From positions 1-12,132 of the forward strand of contig CAMFIY010000048.1 of NCBI GenBank assembly GCA_945952575.1: DNA of 12,132 nt, in the 5' to 3' direction. Position numbers and translations under genes: made by a program. Of this stretch, positions 1 to 7,602 are shown piece by piece (position 1 is the stretch's first letter; every line of letters begins with the position of its first letter). The notes under the pieces were generated by a model. It was not told where the DNA came from. It was given only the letters and a program-made list of their open reading frames with translations, and made no database searches. This DNA comes from an uncultured Leucobacter sp. (lineage in GTDB: Bacteria > Actinomycetota > Actinomycetes > Actinomycetales > Microbacteriaceae).

Positions 1-1
1 C

Positions 2-436
2 ATGGGCGGACGCAGCGGTCTGGCCGCAGTCAACAAGGGCATCGCGGTCGCGGTCAACCTCGCCCTGATCCCGCTGCTCATGCCGGTCATGGGGATCGCC
101 GGAGCCGCCTGGGCCTGGGTGATCGCCACCATCCTCGATGCGACCCTCGCCACGGTGCAGGTGCGATTCGTGCAGGGCATCCGCCTGCCGCATGCCGCCG
201 GTCTGCGCCCGCTCCTGATCGGCGTGCTCACCGTCGGCCTCCCGGCACTGCTGGTGCGCATCTGGCTCGGCCCGTCCTGGCTCGGCCTGGTCGTCGCGAT
301 CGCGGTCTGCGGGTCGATCTTCCTCGCCTGGTGCATCCTGAACCGGTCGAAGCTCGAATTGACCACGCTGCTGCCGACCGGATCCGCTCGCGGGCGTGCG
401 GGCGCGGACCGCGAGCTCAGGGGGATCAATGTCTGA
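2..436 (+). CDS. Polysaccharide flippase-like membrane protein, C-terminal part (5' truncated)
   Basis: This is the last 144 codons of a gene that enters from the left edge. The ATG at position 2 is probably internal, because the frame is open to the window edge and the protein starts in mid-membrane domain. It shows about four hydrophobic helices: roughly residues 15-31, 33-50, 68-87 and 92-110, rich in Gly/Ala/Leu/Val and ending in a short basic and polar tail. The pattern of paired helices with short loops, with 'GIAGAAWAWVIA' in the second, resembles the C-terminal half of Wzx/MOP-superfamily polysaccharide exporters, which flip lipid-linked glycans across the membrane. That assignment is by family resemblance only, and no diagnostic catalytic motif exists for the family. 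The stop codon overlaps the next gene by 8 bases, so the two are probably translated from one mRNA. The flippase role fits the sulfation and surface-protein genes downstream. Confidence 0.72.
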   Translation: MGGRSGLAAVNKGIAVAVNLALIPLLMPVMGIAGAAWAWVIATILDATLATVQVRFVQGIRLPHAAGLRPLLIGVLTVGLPALLVRIWLGPSWLGLVVAIAVCGSIFLAWCILNRSKLELTTLLPTGSARGRAGADRELRGINV

Positions 437-1055
437 AGACGCCGAGACCCCCCGCAGATCCGGGATGCGCAAGCCGTTCCTGATCATCGCCGCCGCCGCG
501 ACCCTCGTGATCGCTGCAGCCGGAACCATTATCTTCGCTCAGCTGAACGCGCCCGCGTCTCAGCCGAGCGTCCAAGCTCCTGCCCCCTCCGCCCAGCGTG
601 ATATCCCCCTGTCGGCTGGGAAATCGGAGGGGGCAGGCATTCTGTCCGCCAAGAACGCCGCGAACGTGGTGTCCACGGTGCTCAACGCGAAGGTCACGGG
701 CGACGATCGCGCGGAGACCCTCGAACGCCAGCTGGCCGATGTCGTCAGGGGCTCCTACCTGCTCGAGCTCCAGGCGGAGCAGCAGGAGCTCGAGGCCTAC
801 GGGTGGAAGGTCACGGGGGACGTGAAGGTCGTCTCGCTGAAGGTCGGCAAGATCGATACGCGGAAGACTCGCGCGAAAGCCGAGGTCAAGGCGTGCATCG
901 ACATGGCCGGTACCCGGACGGTCGATGCCGAGGGCCGGGCGCTGCCGACGGCGCCGGGACCGACGCGTGCGATGAATCTCTTCACTTTCGCGCAGAACCC
1001 GGACGGGACCTGGGCCGTCGTCCGTCATACCTTCCCGGACAATCCGGCGTGCTGA
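429..1055 (+). CDS. Membrane-anchored NTF2-like protein of unknown function
   Basis: This encodes a 208-residue protein I recognise only as a type often found in actinobacterial envelopes. The ATG at 429 is preferred because it is preceded by AGGGGG (419-424) and overlaps the upstream stop by 8 bases. An upstream GTG in the same frame (396) lies deep in the previous gene and has no such support. Residues 1-16 are charged and cytoplasmic-looking, residues 17-38 form one membrane helix, residues 39-66 are a Pro/Ala/Ser/Gln-rich linker, and residues 72-208 are a compact domain. That domain has the layout of an NTF2/SnoaL-like fold: an N-terminal helical part, then strands including 'VKVVSLKVGK', 'AEVKACIDMAG' and 'NPDGTWAVVRHTF'. 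Its two cysteines, C156 and the very last residue C208, could form an extracytoplasmic disulfide. There is no lipobox. Such domains bind ligands or partners in known examples; no catalytic residues are evident here. Co-translation with the flippase suggests an accessory role in envelope glycan export or assembly, which is inference. Confidence 0.8.
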   Translation: MSEDAETPRRSGMRKPFLIIAAAATLVIAAAGTIIFAQLNAPASQPSVQAPAPSAQRDIPLSAGKSEGAGILSAKNAANVVSTVLNAKVTGDDRAETLERQLADVVRGSYLLELQAEQQELEAYGWKVTGDVKVVSLKVGKIDTRKTRAKAEVKACIDMAGTRTVDAEGRALPTAPGPTRAMNLFTFAQNPDGTWAVVRHTFPDNPAC

Positions 1056-1072
1056 TCTCGCGCGCCACGAGC

Positions 1073-1077
1073 AGAGG
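1073..1077 (+). promoter_or_regulatory. Ribosome binding site fixing the start of the large secreted protein
   Basis: AGAGG lies 7 bases before the double ATG at 1085 and 1088. The reading frame is open far upstream (to 803, inside the previous gene), so this site and the signal peptide that begins immediately afterwards decide the start. Confidence 0.65.
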
Positions 1078-1084
1078 CCACACC

Positions 1085-4000
1085 ATGATGAATCAACGGG
1101 CAGGTCGTCGACCGTCGAGGCCGAGGACCGTCACGACACTCATCGCATCCGTGCTGGTGGCGCTGAGCGGGTTCGGTGTCGCGTCTCCGGCTTCCGCCGC
1201 GACCCCGGTGCTGCCCATGCCGGACGGGCTGACCGAGGCGTCTGCGGCGGCCTCCTGCTGGGAGATCAAGCAGAACTCCCCGAATGCGCCGAGCGGGGTC
1301 TACTGGCTGGCCACACCGGCACTGGGCGCTCCCGAGCAGTTCTACTGCGACCAGACCGGCAGCGGAGGCGGTTGGGTGCTGGTCGGCAGAGGCCGTGAGG
1401 ATTGGTCGGTCGCCGCGATCGGCAATGCCACCCCGAAGCAGGTGCGCACCACCGTCGCGGGATCGGCGGCGTTCGCGCCGAAGCAGCTCTCGATGGAGAT
1501 CATCGACGCGCTGAACAACGACCAGCCGATCAAGAACATGGCCGACGGCATCCGCCTCTACCGGGCGACGAACACTGCGGGCACCCAGTGGCAGGATCTC
1601 AGCTTCACGCTGAGCAGTCCGCGCGACAAGTGGACCTGGCAGTTCTACGGCCAGCAGCGGGTGGCCTCGTACAAGATCAACGGGGTCACCTACTCGGGCG
1701 GGAGCACGGTCTACACCCAGGACTTCGGCCGAGACTCGTCGCTGCAGCGCGTGCGCACGGTCACCGGCGCGACCGAAGGCTGGAAGTACGGCTTCGGCTT
1801 CGGATCCAACATCAAGGGTGATCCGAGCGCGACGAGCTACCTGTGGTCGAAGGACACCGGCACCGGGTACGCGCGGCCCTTCACCCAGGTCTACATCCGT
1901 CCCAAGCTGCTCTCATCCGACCTCTACTCCGATATCCCGAGCTCGGGCACCGCGGCACGCACGGTGACTGCGGGCGCCGACAGCTTCGCCCTGCCGCAGA
2001 GCTGGGGCGTGGCCGGCCTGGGCGCCGGGCCGCAGTCGATCGAGGGCAGCAACGAGGTATCGGCATTCGCCGAGAGCGGGAACGTCGTGTACGTCGGCGG
2101 CAACTTCCTGACCGTGCAGAAGACGGCGGGCGGCACCGGCGCGGTCTCGCAGCCCTACCTCGCGGCGTTCAACCGGGATACGGGCGAGTGGATCTCATCC
2201 TTCCGCCCGAAGCTGGACAATCAGGTCAAGGCCATCGCCGCCCTCCCGGGCGGTCGGATCGCCATCGGCGGCTTCTTCACGAAGGTGAACGGGCAGAGCA
2301 GATCCATGCTCGCGGTGCTGAACGCCGACGGCAGTCTCGCCTCCGGTTGGGACAACAGCGGCGTCATCAACAATCTCGCGGGCGGGGGAACCAACATCCG
2401 CACGCTGGACGTCCAAGGCGGCTGGCTCTATGCCGGCGGCAAGTTCACGCACGTCATGGGCGGCTCGACGACCCAGCAGTCGTACTCGCGGAATGCTGCG
2501 CGCTTCTCGATCGCGACGGGGATGCCGGACAAGACCTGGAATCCCGAGTTCGATGCGACGGTGATGAGCCTCGACGCGTCGAACCGGGGGGACCGGGTCT
2601 ATTTCGCCGGATTCTTCGCGCAGTCCCGGAGCCGCGACGCGCTGAAGGCCGCAGCGGTCTCGACGAGCTCGACCGACCTGCTGCCCTGGACGCCGACGTT
2701 CTCGAGCACGGCGAACTATCAGCAAGCGGTGCTCGAGGTCGGTGACCGGGTATGGCTCGGCGGATCGCAGCACTCGCTCTTCAGCTACTCGCGGAACGAC
2801 TTCTCACTGCTGAGCACGAACGTCAGCAACACCGGGGGCGACTTCCAAGCGCTAGCCAGCGATAGTCGGGCCGTCTACGGCGGCTGCCACTGCTTCTACA
2901 ATCTGTACGAGGGCGCGAGAGCCTGGCCGAACACCGGGACGAACTGGACCTCGGTCGACGCCATCTACGGCACCGGGGCCTGGAATGCGACGAGCGGTGC
3001 GCGCATCCCGGAGTTCAACGGAGGCTACACGACGACGACCCGGGGCGCCGGATCCTGGGCGTTGATGGTCGACTCCAACGGGACGCTGTGGCAGGGCGGA
3101 GACTACACCTCGTCCACGAAGGCCGGATACGTGAAACAGTGGTCGGGCGGATTCGTCAGGAACGCTCAGCGCGATGTCGCCCCGCCGAGTTCGCCGAGCG
3201 GCCTCACCGGGCAGGTCGCCGCCGACGGCAAAGTCCTTCTGAACTGGAGCCCGTCGAGCGACAATGTCGGCGTGACGGCGTACGAGGTGCTGCGCAAGGA
3301 CCGCGTGATCGCAACGGTCACCGACACGAGCGCCGCGCTACCGGCCGCGCCGGGAGGTATCAAGTACTTCGTGCGGGCGGTGGACGCTCAGGGCAACCGC
3401 TCGGCGTCGACCACCGGTATCGACCCGAGCACCCAGCCCCCGGGGAACACGGTCGAGACCATCGTCCCGACCGGCTCGAACTGGAACTATCGCTACGACG
3501 CGAACGGCGCTCCCACGGGGTGGACCCGCGTCGGCTTCGACGACTCGAGCTGGTCCACCGGCGCGGCCCCCATCGGCTGGGGCCAGGCGTCGCTCGGCAC
3601 ATCACTGACCACCGGCGCCTCCCCGAAGCCGCTGACATCGTTCTACCGGAAGACGTTCCAGGTGGCGGACATGACCCGCGTCGTCAAGCTCGACCTCAGC
3701 ACTCGTGCGGATGACGGCATCGTGCTCTACGTGAACGGCACGGAGGTCAGACGGGTGAACGTGGATCCCGGTCCGGACGGTGTCGGCGTCTACGCGAACC
3801 TCGCGGTCTCTGCGGCATCCGCCCTCGCAAACCCGGTCACGGTCGAGGTGCCCGGCGATCTGTTGCGGACGGGGACGAACGTGATCACCGCCTCGGTGCA
3901 CTCGAACTACCGGAGCACCCCGAGCCACAGCTTCGCGCTCTCGGCGAAGGCGACCATCAGTCCGGCCCCGGTGCGTGAGCCCCGGGCGTCCACCGAGCCG

Positions 4001-4504
4001 CTCGTGACCACCGGATCGACCTGGTCGTATCGCTTCGAGGCCGACGCGCCCGCTCCGGGCTGGGCGGGCATCGCCTACGATGCCGCGTCGTGGCAGACCG
4101 GCGCGGCTCCCATCGGATGGGGTCAGTCGCTGCTCGGCACGACCCTGCCCACCGGCGCGTCGAATCCGGTGACGTCCTACTATCGCAACGCCTTCGACGT
4201 GTCCGATCCGAGCAGGATCGCGAGCGTGAGCATCACGACGCGCGCCGATGACGGCCTCGTGCTCTACGTGAACGGCACTGAGATCACGCGCGTCAACATG
4301 CCTGCGGGCGCCGACGCGCCGGGGGTATTCGCCACCCAGGCGGTCGGAGCGGACTCCGCGCTGGCCAACCCGGTCACCGTGGAGATCCCCGGGAGCCTGC
4401 TGGTCGCCGGCACGAACGTGATCTCCGCCTCGGTGCATTCGAACTATCGGGCGACGCCGAGCCACAGCTTCGAGCTCTCGGCGATCGCGACGCTCGCGGA
4501 ATGA
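1085..4504 (+). CDS. Secreted modular protein: fibrinogen-like GGGW domain, beta-propeller, FN3, two jelly-roll repeats
   Basis: The product has 1139 residues. The start is ATG 1085 (a second ATG follows directly); the open frame further upstream lacks coding sense. Residues 1-38 are a signal peptide: basic N region, hydrophobic 'TLIASVLVALSGFGVA', and cleavage expected after A-S-A. Residues about 58-275 form a fibrinogen-like domain with the bacterial signature YCD-x4-GGGW (87-97); C58 and C88 match the first fibrinogen disulfide. Residues about 315-693 form a beta-propeller built from recurring GG-F strands such as 'VYVGGNF', 'IAIGGFFTKVNG' and 'LYAGGKFTHVMG'. Residues 697-778 are a fibronectin type III domain. 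Residues 790-958 and 970-1137 are two related jelly-roll-like modules, each with 'TRADDG.VLYVNGTE'. There is no LPXTG motif or C-terminal membrane helix, so it is probably released or held non-covalently. No catalytic site is visible. The architecture suggests carbohydrate binding or adhesion, possibly to the glycan made by this locus. It follows the preceding gene by 29 bases, so it may share its transcript. Confidence 0.9.
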   Translation: MMNQRAGRRPSRPRTVTTLIASVLVALSGFGVASPASAATPVLPMPDGLTEASAAASCWEIKQNSPNAPSGVYWLATPALGAPEQFYCDQTGSGGGWVLVGRGREDWSVAAIGNATPKQVRTTVAGSAAFAPKQLSMEIIDALNNDQPIKNMADGIRLYRATNTAGTQWQDLSFTLSSPRDKWTWQFYGQQRVASYKINGVTYSGGSTVYTQDFGRDSSLQRVRTVTGATEGWKYGFGFGSNIKGDPSATSYLWSKDTGTGYARPFTQVYIRPKLLSSDLYSDIPSSGTAARTVTAGADSFALPQSWGVAGLGAGPQSIEGSNEVSAFAESGNVVYVGGNFLTVQKTAGGTGAVSQPYLAAFNRDTGEWISSFRPKLDNQVKAIAALPGGRIAIGGFFTKVNGQSRSMLAVLNADGSLASGWDNSGVINNLAGGGTNIRTLDVQGGWLYAGGKFTHVMGGSTTQQSYSRNAARFSIATGMPDKTWNPEFDATVMSLDASNRGDRVYFAGFFAQSRSRDALKAAAVSTSSTDLLPWTPTFSSTANYQQAVLEVGDRVWLGGSQHSLFSYSRNDFSLLSTNVSNTGGDFQALASDSRAVYGGCHCFYNLYEGARAWPNTGTNWTSVDAIYGTGAWNATSGARIPEFNGGYTTTTRGAGSWALMVDSNGTLWQGGDYTSSTKAGYVKQWSGGFVRNAQRDVAPPSSPSGLTGQVAADGKVLLNWSPSSDNVGVTAYEVLRKDRVIATVTDTSAALPAAPGGIKYFVRAVDAQGNRSASTTGIDPSTQPPGNTVETIVPTGSNWNYRYDANGAPTGWTRVGFDDSSWSTGAAPIGWGQASLGTSLTTGASPKPLTSFYRKTFQVADMTRVVKLDLSTRADDGIVLYVNGTEVRRVNVDPGPDGVGVYANLAVSAASALANPVTVEVPGDLLRTGTNVITASVHSNYRSTPSHSFALSAKATISPAPVREPRASTEPLVTTGSTWSYRFEADAPAPGWAGIAYDAASWQTGAAPIGWGQSLLGTTLPTGASNPVTSYYRNAFDVSDPSRIASVSITTRADDGLVLYVNGTEITRVNMPAGADAPGVFATQAVGADSALANPVTVEIPGSLLVAGTNVISASVHSNYRATPSHSFELSAIATLAE
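3452..3958 (+). repeat. In-gene tandem domain repeat, copy 1
   Basis: This encodes residues 790-958 of the secreted protein, a module of about 169 residues. It aligns end to end with copy 2 (3992-4495). Shared blocks include 'TGAAPIGWGQ', 'ALANPVTVE' and 'SASVHSNYR/TASVHSNYR'. By eye more than half of the residues are identical, so the copies arose by duplication and have diverged. The fold is probably a jelly-roll of the galactose-binding type, as seen at the ends of many secreted actinobacterial proteins. Confidence 0.85.
3992..4495 (+). repeat. In-gene tandem domain repeat, copy 2
   Basis: This encodes residues 970-1137 and is the second copy of the module above. One residue is missing relative to copy 1, near 'TGASNPVTS'. 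The short linker between the copies is rich in Pro, Arg and Glu. The protein ends two residues after this module, so no sorting signal follows. Confidence 0.85.
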
Positions 4505-4541
4505 ATTCGGTCCGGACGGGCATCGCCCGTCCGGACCGAAT
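4505..4541. terminator. Bidirectional terminator-like hairpin between convergent genes
   Basis: A perfect 17-bp inverted repeat (4505-4521 and 4525-4541) with a 3-base loop starts on the base after the stop codon of the secreted protein and lies 43 bases past the cysN stop. Each arm carries the palindrome TCCGGA. No T-run follows on either side, which is usual for actinobacterial terminators. Its position between two converging transcription units supports a role in ending both. Confidence 0.8.
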
Positions 4542-4584
4542 CTCGCCCAGGACTGTCCGGCTCCGGCCCTCGCCGGGTCGCTGC

Positions 4585-5823
4585 TCAGGCGATGAAGCCC
4601 GCACCGACGGTCGCGTTGCTCGCCTCGTCGATCAGGATGAAGGAGCCGGTCAGCCGATTGCGCCGGTAGGGGTCCGTCAGCAGCGGCTGGGTCGTGCGCA
4701 GGGCGACCCTGCCGATCGCGTTGAGGCCGAGCGAGGTTGGCGCCAGGTTGCGGCTGAGCGTGTTGACGTCGAGCTCGTACCGGATCTCCTTGACCAGCGC
4801 GCGCGCCGAGCGGGTGGTGTGCTTGATCGCGTACTTGGCGCCGACCGTCAGCGGTGCGCCGTCCATCCAGCAGATCATCGCATCGATGTCCTGCGTCGCC
4901 TCGGGCTGGTTGTTCGGCCTCGCGATCATGTCGCCCCGGGAGGCGTCGATCTCGTCCTCCAGGCGCACGACCACCGACATCGGAGGGAAGGCCTCGTCGA
5001 CCTCGCCCGCCGGGGTGTCGATCGCCTTGACCCGAGTCGGGAGGCCGCTCGGCAGCACGAGGACGTCGTCGCCGGGTCGCAGCACGCCGCCGAGCAGCTG
5101 CCCGGCGAGGCCGCGGTAGTCGCCCTTGCCGTTCTGCGGCCGGATCACGTATTGCACGGGGAAGCGGATGTCGATCAGGTTGCGATCGCTCGCGATGTAG
5201 ACGTTCTCGAGGTGGTGCATGAGCGATGCGCCGTGGTACCAGTCCATGTGCTCGGAGCGCTTCACGACGTTGTCGCCGGTCAATGCGGAGAGCGGGATCA
5301 CGGTGACGTCGGTGAAGTCGAGGCGCGCCGCGAAGTCGACGAACGCAGTGCGGATCTCCTCGTAGACGTCTTCCGACCAGTCCACGAGATCCATCTTGTT
5401 GATCGCCAGAACCACGTGCGGCACCCGCAGCATCGACACGATCGTGGCGTGCCTGCGGCTCTGCTCCTGCAGCCCCTTGCGCGCGTCGACGAGGATGACG
5501 GCGAGATCGGCCGTGGACGCACCGGTGACCATGTTCCGCGTGTACTGGATGTGGCCCGGGGTGTCCGCGATGATGAACTTGCGTCGAGGCGTCGAGAAGT
5601 AGCGGTAGGCGACATCGATGGTGATGCCCTGCTCCCGCTCGGCGCGGAGCCCGTCGGTCAGCAGCGCCAGATCGGTGTACTCGTCGCCGCGCTGCTGGCT
5701 GGTGCGCTCCACCGCCTCGAGCTGATCGCTGAAGATCGACTTGGAGTCGTAGAGGAGACGCCCGATCAGGGTGCTCTTGCCGTCATCGACTGAGCCTGCG
5801 GTCGCGATGCGGAGGATGTCCAT
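4585..5823 (-). CDS. cysN: Sulfate adenylyltransferase subunit 1 (GTPase)
   Basis: This is the regulatory GTPase subunit of ATP sulfurylase. With CysD it makes APS from ATP and sulfate in the cytoplasm, coupling GTP hydrolysis to this unfavourable step. The 412-residue product shows the full set of translation-factor GTPase motifs: G1 'AGSVDDGKST' (9-18), the switch region 'EREQGITIDVAYRYF' (62-76), G3 'DTPGH' (87-91) and G4 'NKMD' (142-145). Two beta-barrel domains follow, from about residue 225 to the end. It stops after these barrels, so it is the stand-alone form without the C-terminal APS kinase (CysC) found in fused CysNC proteins; a separate kinase is encoded at 8794-9993. The ATG start shares one base with the cysD stop (TGATG), which indicates translational coupling. 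It is the last gene of the cysQ-cysD-cysN unit and is followed by the hairpin at 4505-4541. Confidence 0.97.
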   Translation of the reverse strand: MDILRIATAGSVDDGKSTLIGRLLYDSKSIFSDQLEAVERTSQQRGDEYTDLALLTDGLRAEREQGITIDVAYRYFSTPRRKFIIADTPGHIQYTRNMVTGASTADLAVILVDARKGLQEQSRRHATIVSMLRVPHVVLAINKMDLVDWSEDVYEEIRTAFVDFAARLDFTDVTVIPLSALTGDNVVKRSEHMDWYHGASLMHHLENVYIASDRNLIDIRFPVQYVIRPQNGKGDYRGLAGQLLGGVLRPGDDVLVLPSGLPTRVKAIDTPAGEVDEAFPPMSVVVRLEDEIDASRGDMIARPNNQPEATQDIDAMICWMDGAPLTVGAKYAIKHTTRSARALVKEIRYELDVNTLSRNLAPTSLGLNAIGRVALRTTQPLLTDPYRRNRLTGSFILIDEASNATVGAGFIA

Positions 5824-6743
5824 CAGAAGTAGCCTTCCTTCTTGCGGTCTTCCATCGCCGCCTCGCTCACCTTGTCATCGCCTCGGGTGGCGCCGCGCTC
5901 GGTGATGCGCGTCGCGGCGACCTCTTCTATCACGGCTTCCACTGTGCCGGCGTTCGAGCGGACCGCCGCGGTGAGGGTCGCGTCTCCGACGGTCCGGTAG
6001 CGGACGGACTCCGTGAAGACCTCTTCGCCGTCCTTCGGCTGGCAGTGCTGGTTCACGGCGAAATACATGCCTCCGCGGAGGAACACCGTCCGCTCGGCCG
6101 CGTAGTAGATCTCCGGCACCTCGATGCCCTCGCGGGCGATGTAGTGCCAGATGTCCAACTCGGTCCAGTTCGAGAGCGGGAAGCAGCGGATGCTCTCACC
6201 GGGATTGATGCGGCCGTTGTAGAGCGCCCAGAGCTCGGGTCGCTGGTTCTTCGGATCCCACTGGCCGAAGTCGTCGCGGAAGGAGAACACGCGCTCCTTC
6301 GCGCGTGCCTTTTCCTCATCCCGCCGGGCCCCGCCCATGAGCGCTGACAGGCCGTGATCCTCGGCGGTCTTCAGCAGCACCGGGGTCTGGATGCGGTTGC
6401 GGGATCCGCTCGGATCCTCGCGCACCAGGCCGGAGGCGAGAGCATCGGGAACCGATCCGACGATCAGCCGCACGCCGAGCTCGGCCACCCGGCGATCCCG
6501 GAATTCGAGCACCTCGTCGAAATTGTGACCGGTGTCGATGTGGACGACGGGGAAGGGGATCGGTCCCGGCGCGAAGGCCTTGGCGGCGAGGTGCAGCATG
6601 ACGATGGAGTCCTTGCCGCCTGAGAAGAGCATGCCGGGGCTCTCGTTCTCCGCGACGATCTCCCGGATGATGAAGATGGCTTCCGACTCCAGGTAGTCCA
6701 GGTGCGTGAGCCCGTAGTGCCGGGCATCCGCGATGTCCGTCAT
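5823..6743 (-). CDS. cysD: Sulfate adenylyltransferase subunit 2
   Basis: This is the catalytic subunit of the CysDN ATP sulfurylase, forming APS and pyrophosphate from ATP and sulfate. The product has 306 residues, the usual size. It belongs to the PAPS-reductase/PP-loop ATP pyrophosphatase family. The PP-loop 'SGGKDS' is at 41-46, 'HIDTGHNFDEVLEFRD' follows at 68-83, the conserved basic segment 'GGARRDEEKARAKERVFS' is at 137-154, and 'FPLSNWTELDIWHYI' is at 188-202. The C terminus 'DRKKEGYF' is the conserved CysD ending. The ATG at 6743 is chosen because it overlaps the cysQ stop in an ATGA and has an unusually strong Shine-Dalgarno upstream. The frame stays open far upstream, but that sequence is antisense or out of frame within cysQ and is not coding. 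It sits between cysQ and cysN, overlapping both. Confidence 0.97.
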   Translation of the reverse strand: MTDIADARHYGLTHLDYLESEAIFIIREIVAENESPGMLFSGGKDSIVMLHLAAKAFAPGPIPFPVVHIDTGHNFDEVLEFRDRRVAELGVRLIVGSVPDALASGLVREDPSGSRNRIQTPVLLKTAEDHGLSALMGGARRDEEKARAKERVFSFRDDFGQWDPKNQRPELWALYNGRINPGESIRCFPLSNWTELDIWHYIAREGIEVPEIYYAAERTVFLRGGMYFAVNQHCQPKDGEEVFTESVRYRTVGDATLTAAVRSNAGTVEAVIEEVAATRITERGATRGDDKVSEAAMEDRKKEGYF

Positions 6744-7495
6744 CGTGCGTCCTCCTCCATGATCGATGCCACCCGGCTCAACAGATCGTCCGCGATCAGC
6801 GGATTGCAGACGATCAGATCGGGCAGATATGGGTTCTCGTTGTTGTATCTCAGCGGGCTTCCGTCGATCCGCGAGGCGAAGAGCCCCGCGGCCTCGGCCA
6901 CCGCGACCGGTGCGGCAGAGTCCCACTCGTACTGTCCACCGGTGTGCACATAGGCGTCGGCCTCGCCGCGCACGACCGCCGCGACCTTGAAGCCGGCCGA
7001 ACCCATGGGGATCAGTTCGGCATCGAGCTCGGCGGCCAGCGCCTGCACGAGCGGGGTCGCACGGGTGCGGGAGACCGCCAGTCGCAACTGCCCGGGGCGT
7101 CGCCAGACCCTCCCGTCGTCGTCGCTGGTGAGGACCGAGCCGAGCCCGGGCAGCGCGACCGCGCCGGCGCTCAGCTCCCCCCGCTCCCACAGGGCCACGT
7201 GAACGGCCCAGTCGTCGCGGCCCTCCGAGAACTCACGGGTGCCGTCGAGAGGGTCGATGATCCAGACCCGGTCCGCGCTCAGCCGGGTGCGGCTGTCGGC
7301 GGCCTCCTCCGAGAGGACGGCGTCGTCGGGACGGTGCTCGGCGAGTCCTCGGGCAAGGAGGTCCTGACTCTCGCGGTCGCCGAGATCCTTCAGCTCGCGC
7401 GTACCGATCATGTCGGGCGATGCGCCGAGCTGGATCCCGCGCAGGAGCCGCCCCGCACCGGTCGCGAGGTGCGCGGCGAGCGCCGTGTCGTGCAT
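6740..7495 (-). CDS. cysQ: 3'(2'),5'-bisphosphate nucleotidase (PAP phosphatase)
   Basis: CysQ removes the 3'-phosphate of PAP, the by-product left when a sulfotransferase or PAPS reductase uses PAPS, giving AMP and relieving inhibition by PAP. The 251-residue product has the inositol-monophosphatase fold. Metal-binding motifs are visible: 'LSEE' (61-64), 'DPLDGTREF' (81-89) and 'WDSAAP' (191-196). The DGTREF form, rather than DGTTNF, favours CysQ over true inositol monophosphatase. The stretch 'GSAGFK' (165-170) and the ending around 'SRIDGSPLRYNN' match actinobacterial CysQ. The ATG at 7495 is preceded by a G-rich ribosome site (GGGGGGACGGAG). It is first in the operon, so its supply is tied to that of CysDN. 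Its presence next to CysC and a sulfotransferase suggests that PAP is made in quantity here, through sulfation. A broader substrate range cannot be excluded. Confidence 0.93.
   Translation of the reverse strand: MHDTALAAHLATGAGRLLRGIQLGASPDMIGTRELKDLGDRESQDLLARGLAEHRPDDAVLSEEAADSRTRLSADRVWIIDPLDGTREFSEGRDDWAVHVALWERGELSAGAVALPGLGSVLTSDDDGRVWRRPGQLRLAVSRTRATPLVQALAAELDAELIPMGSAGFKVAAVVRGEADAYVHTGGQYEWDSAAPVAVAEAAGLFASRIDGSPLRYNNENPYLPDLIVCNPLIADDLLSRVASIMEEDAR
6750..6758 (-). promoter_or_regulatory. Strong ribosome binding site of cysD inside the end of cysQ
   Basis: On the minus strand this reads GGAGGAGGA, ending 6 bases before the cysD ATG. It lies within the last codons of cysQ (Met-Glu-Glu-Asp). 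It is one of the best Shine-Dalgarno matches in the window and settles the cysD start. Confidence 0.75.
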
Positions 7496-7602
7496 CTCCG
7501 TCCCCCCATCGGTGCGATCTCTCGCGGCCGGAAGACCCGGGCCTCCGGTGCTTCACAGACCCGATCGACCGGCATTCTCACGCGGCTTCTCGTCCGCACC
7601 AC

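Noticed and set aside
803..1084. Upstream extension of the large secreted protein back to 803
   Set aside because: The extension overlaps the membrane-anchored protein gene in another frame, is Arg/Gly-rich in the manner of out-of-frame GC-rich DNA, and would bury the clear signal peptide that starts at 1085.
4501..5793. Long open frame on the + strand opposite cysN
   Set aside because: Its product is a low-complexity Arg/Val/Asp/His-rich sequence without family features, and the opposite strand encodes a certain CysN. It is a shadow of GC-rich codon use.
6744..7190. N-terminal extension of cysD to 7190
   Set aside because: It lies out of frame within cysQ, is Arg/Gly-rich, and CysD homologues begin near residue M1 at 6743, where there is an excellent ribosome site and an ATGA overlap.
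6740..7495. Inositol monophosphatase (SuhB) as identity of the cysQ product
   Set aside because: The DGTREF motif, the C-terminal actinobacterial CysQ pattern and the operon with cysDN all favour PAP phosphatase.
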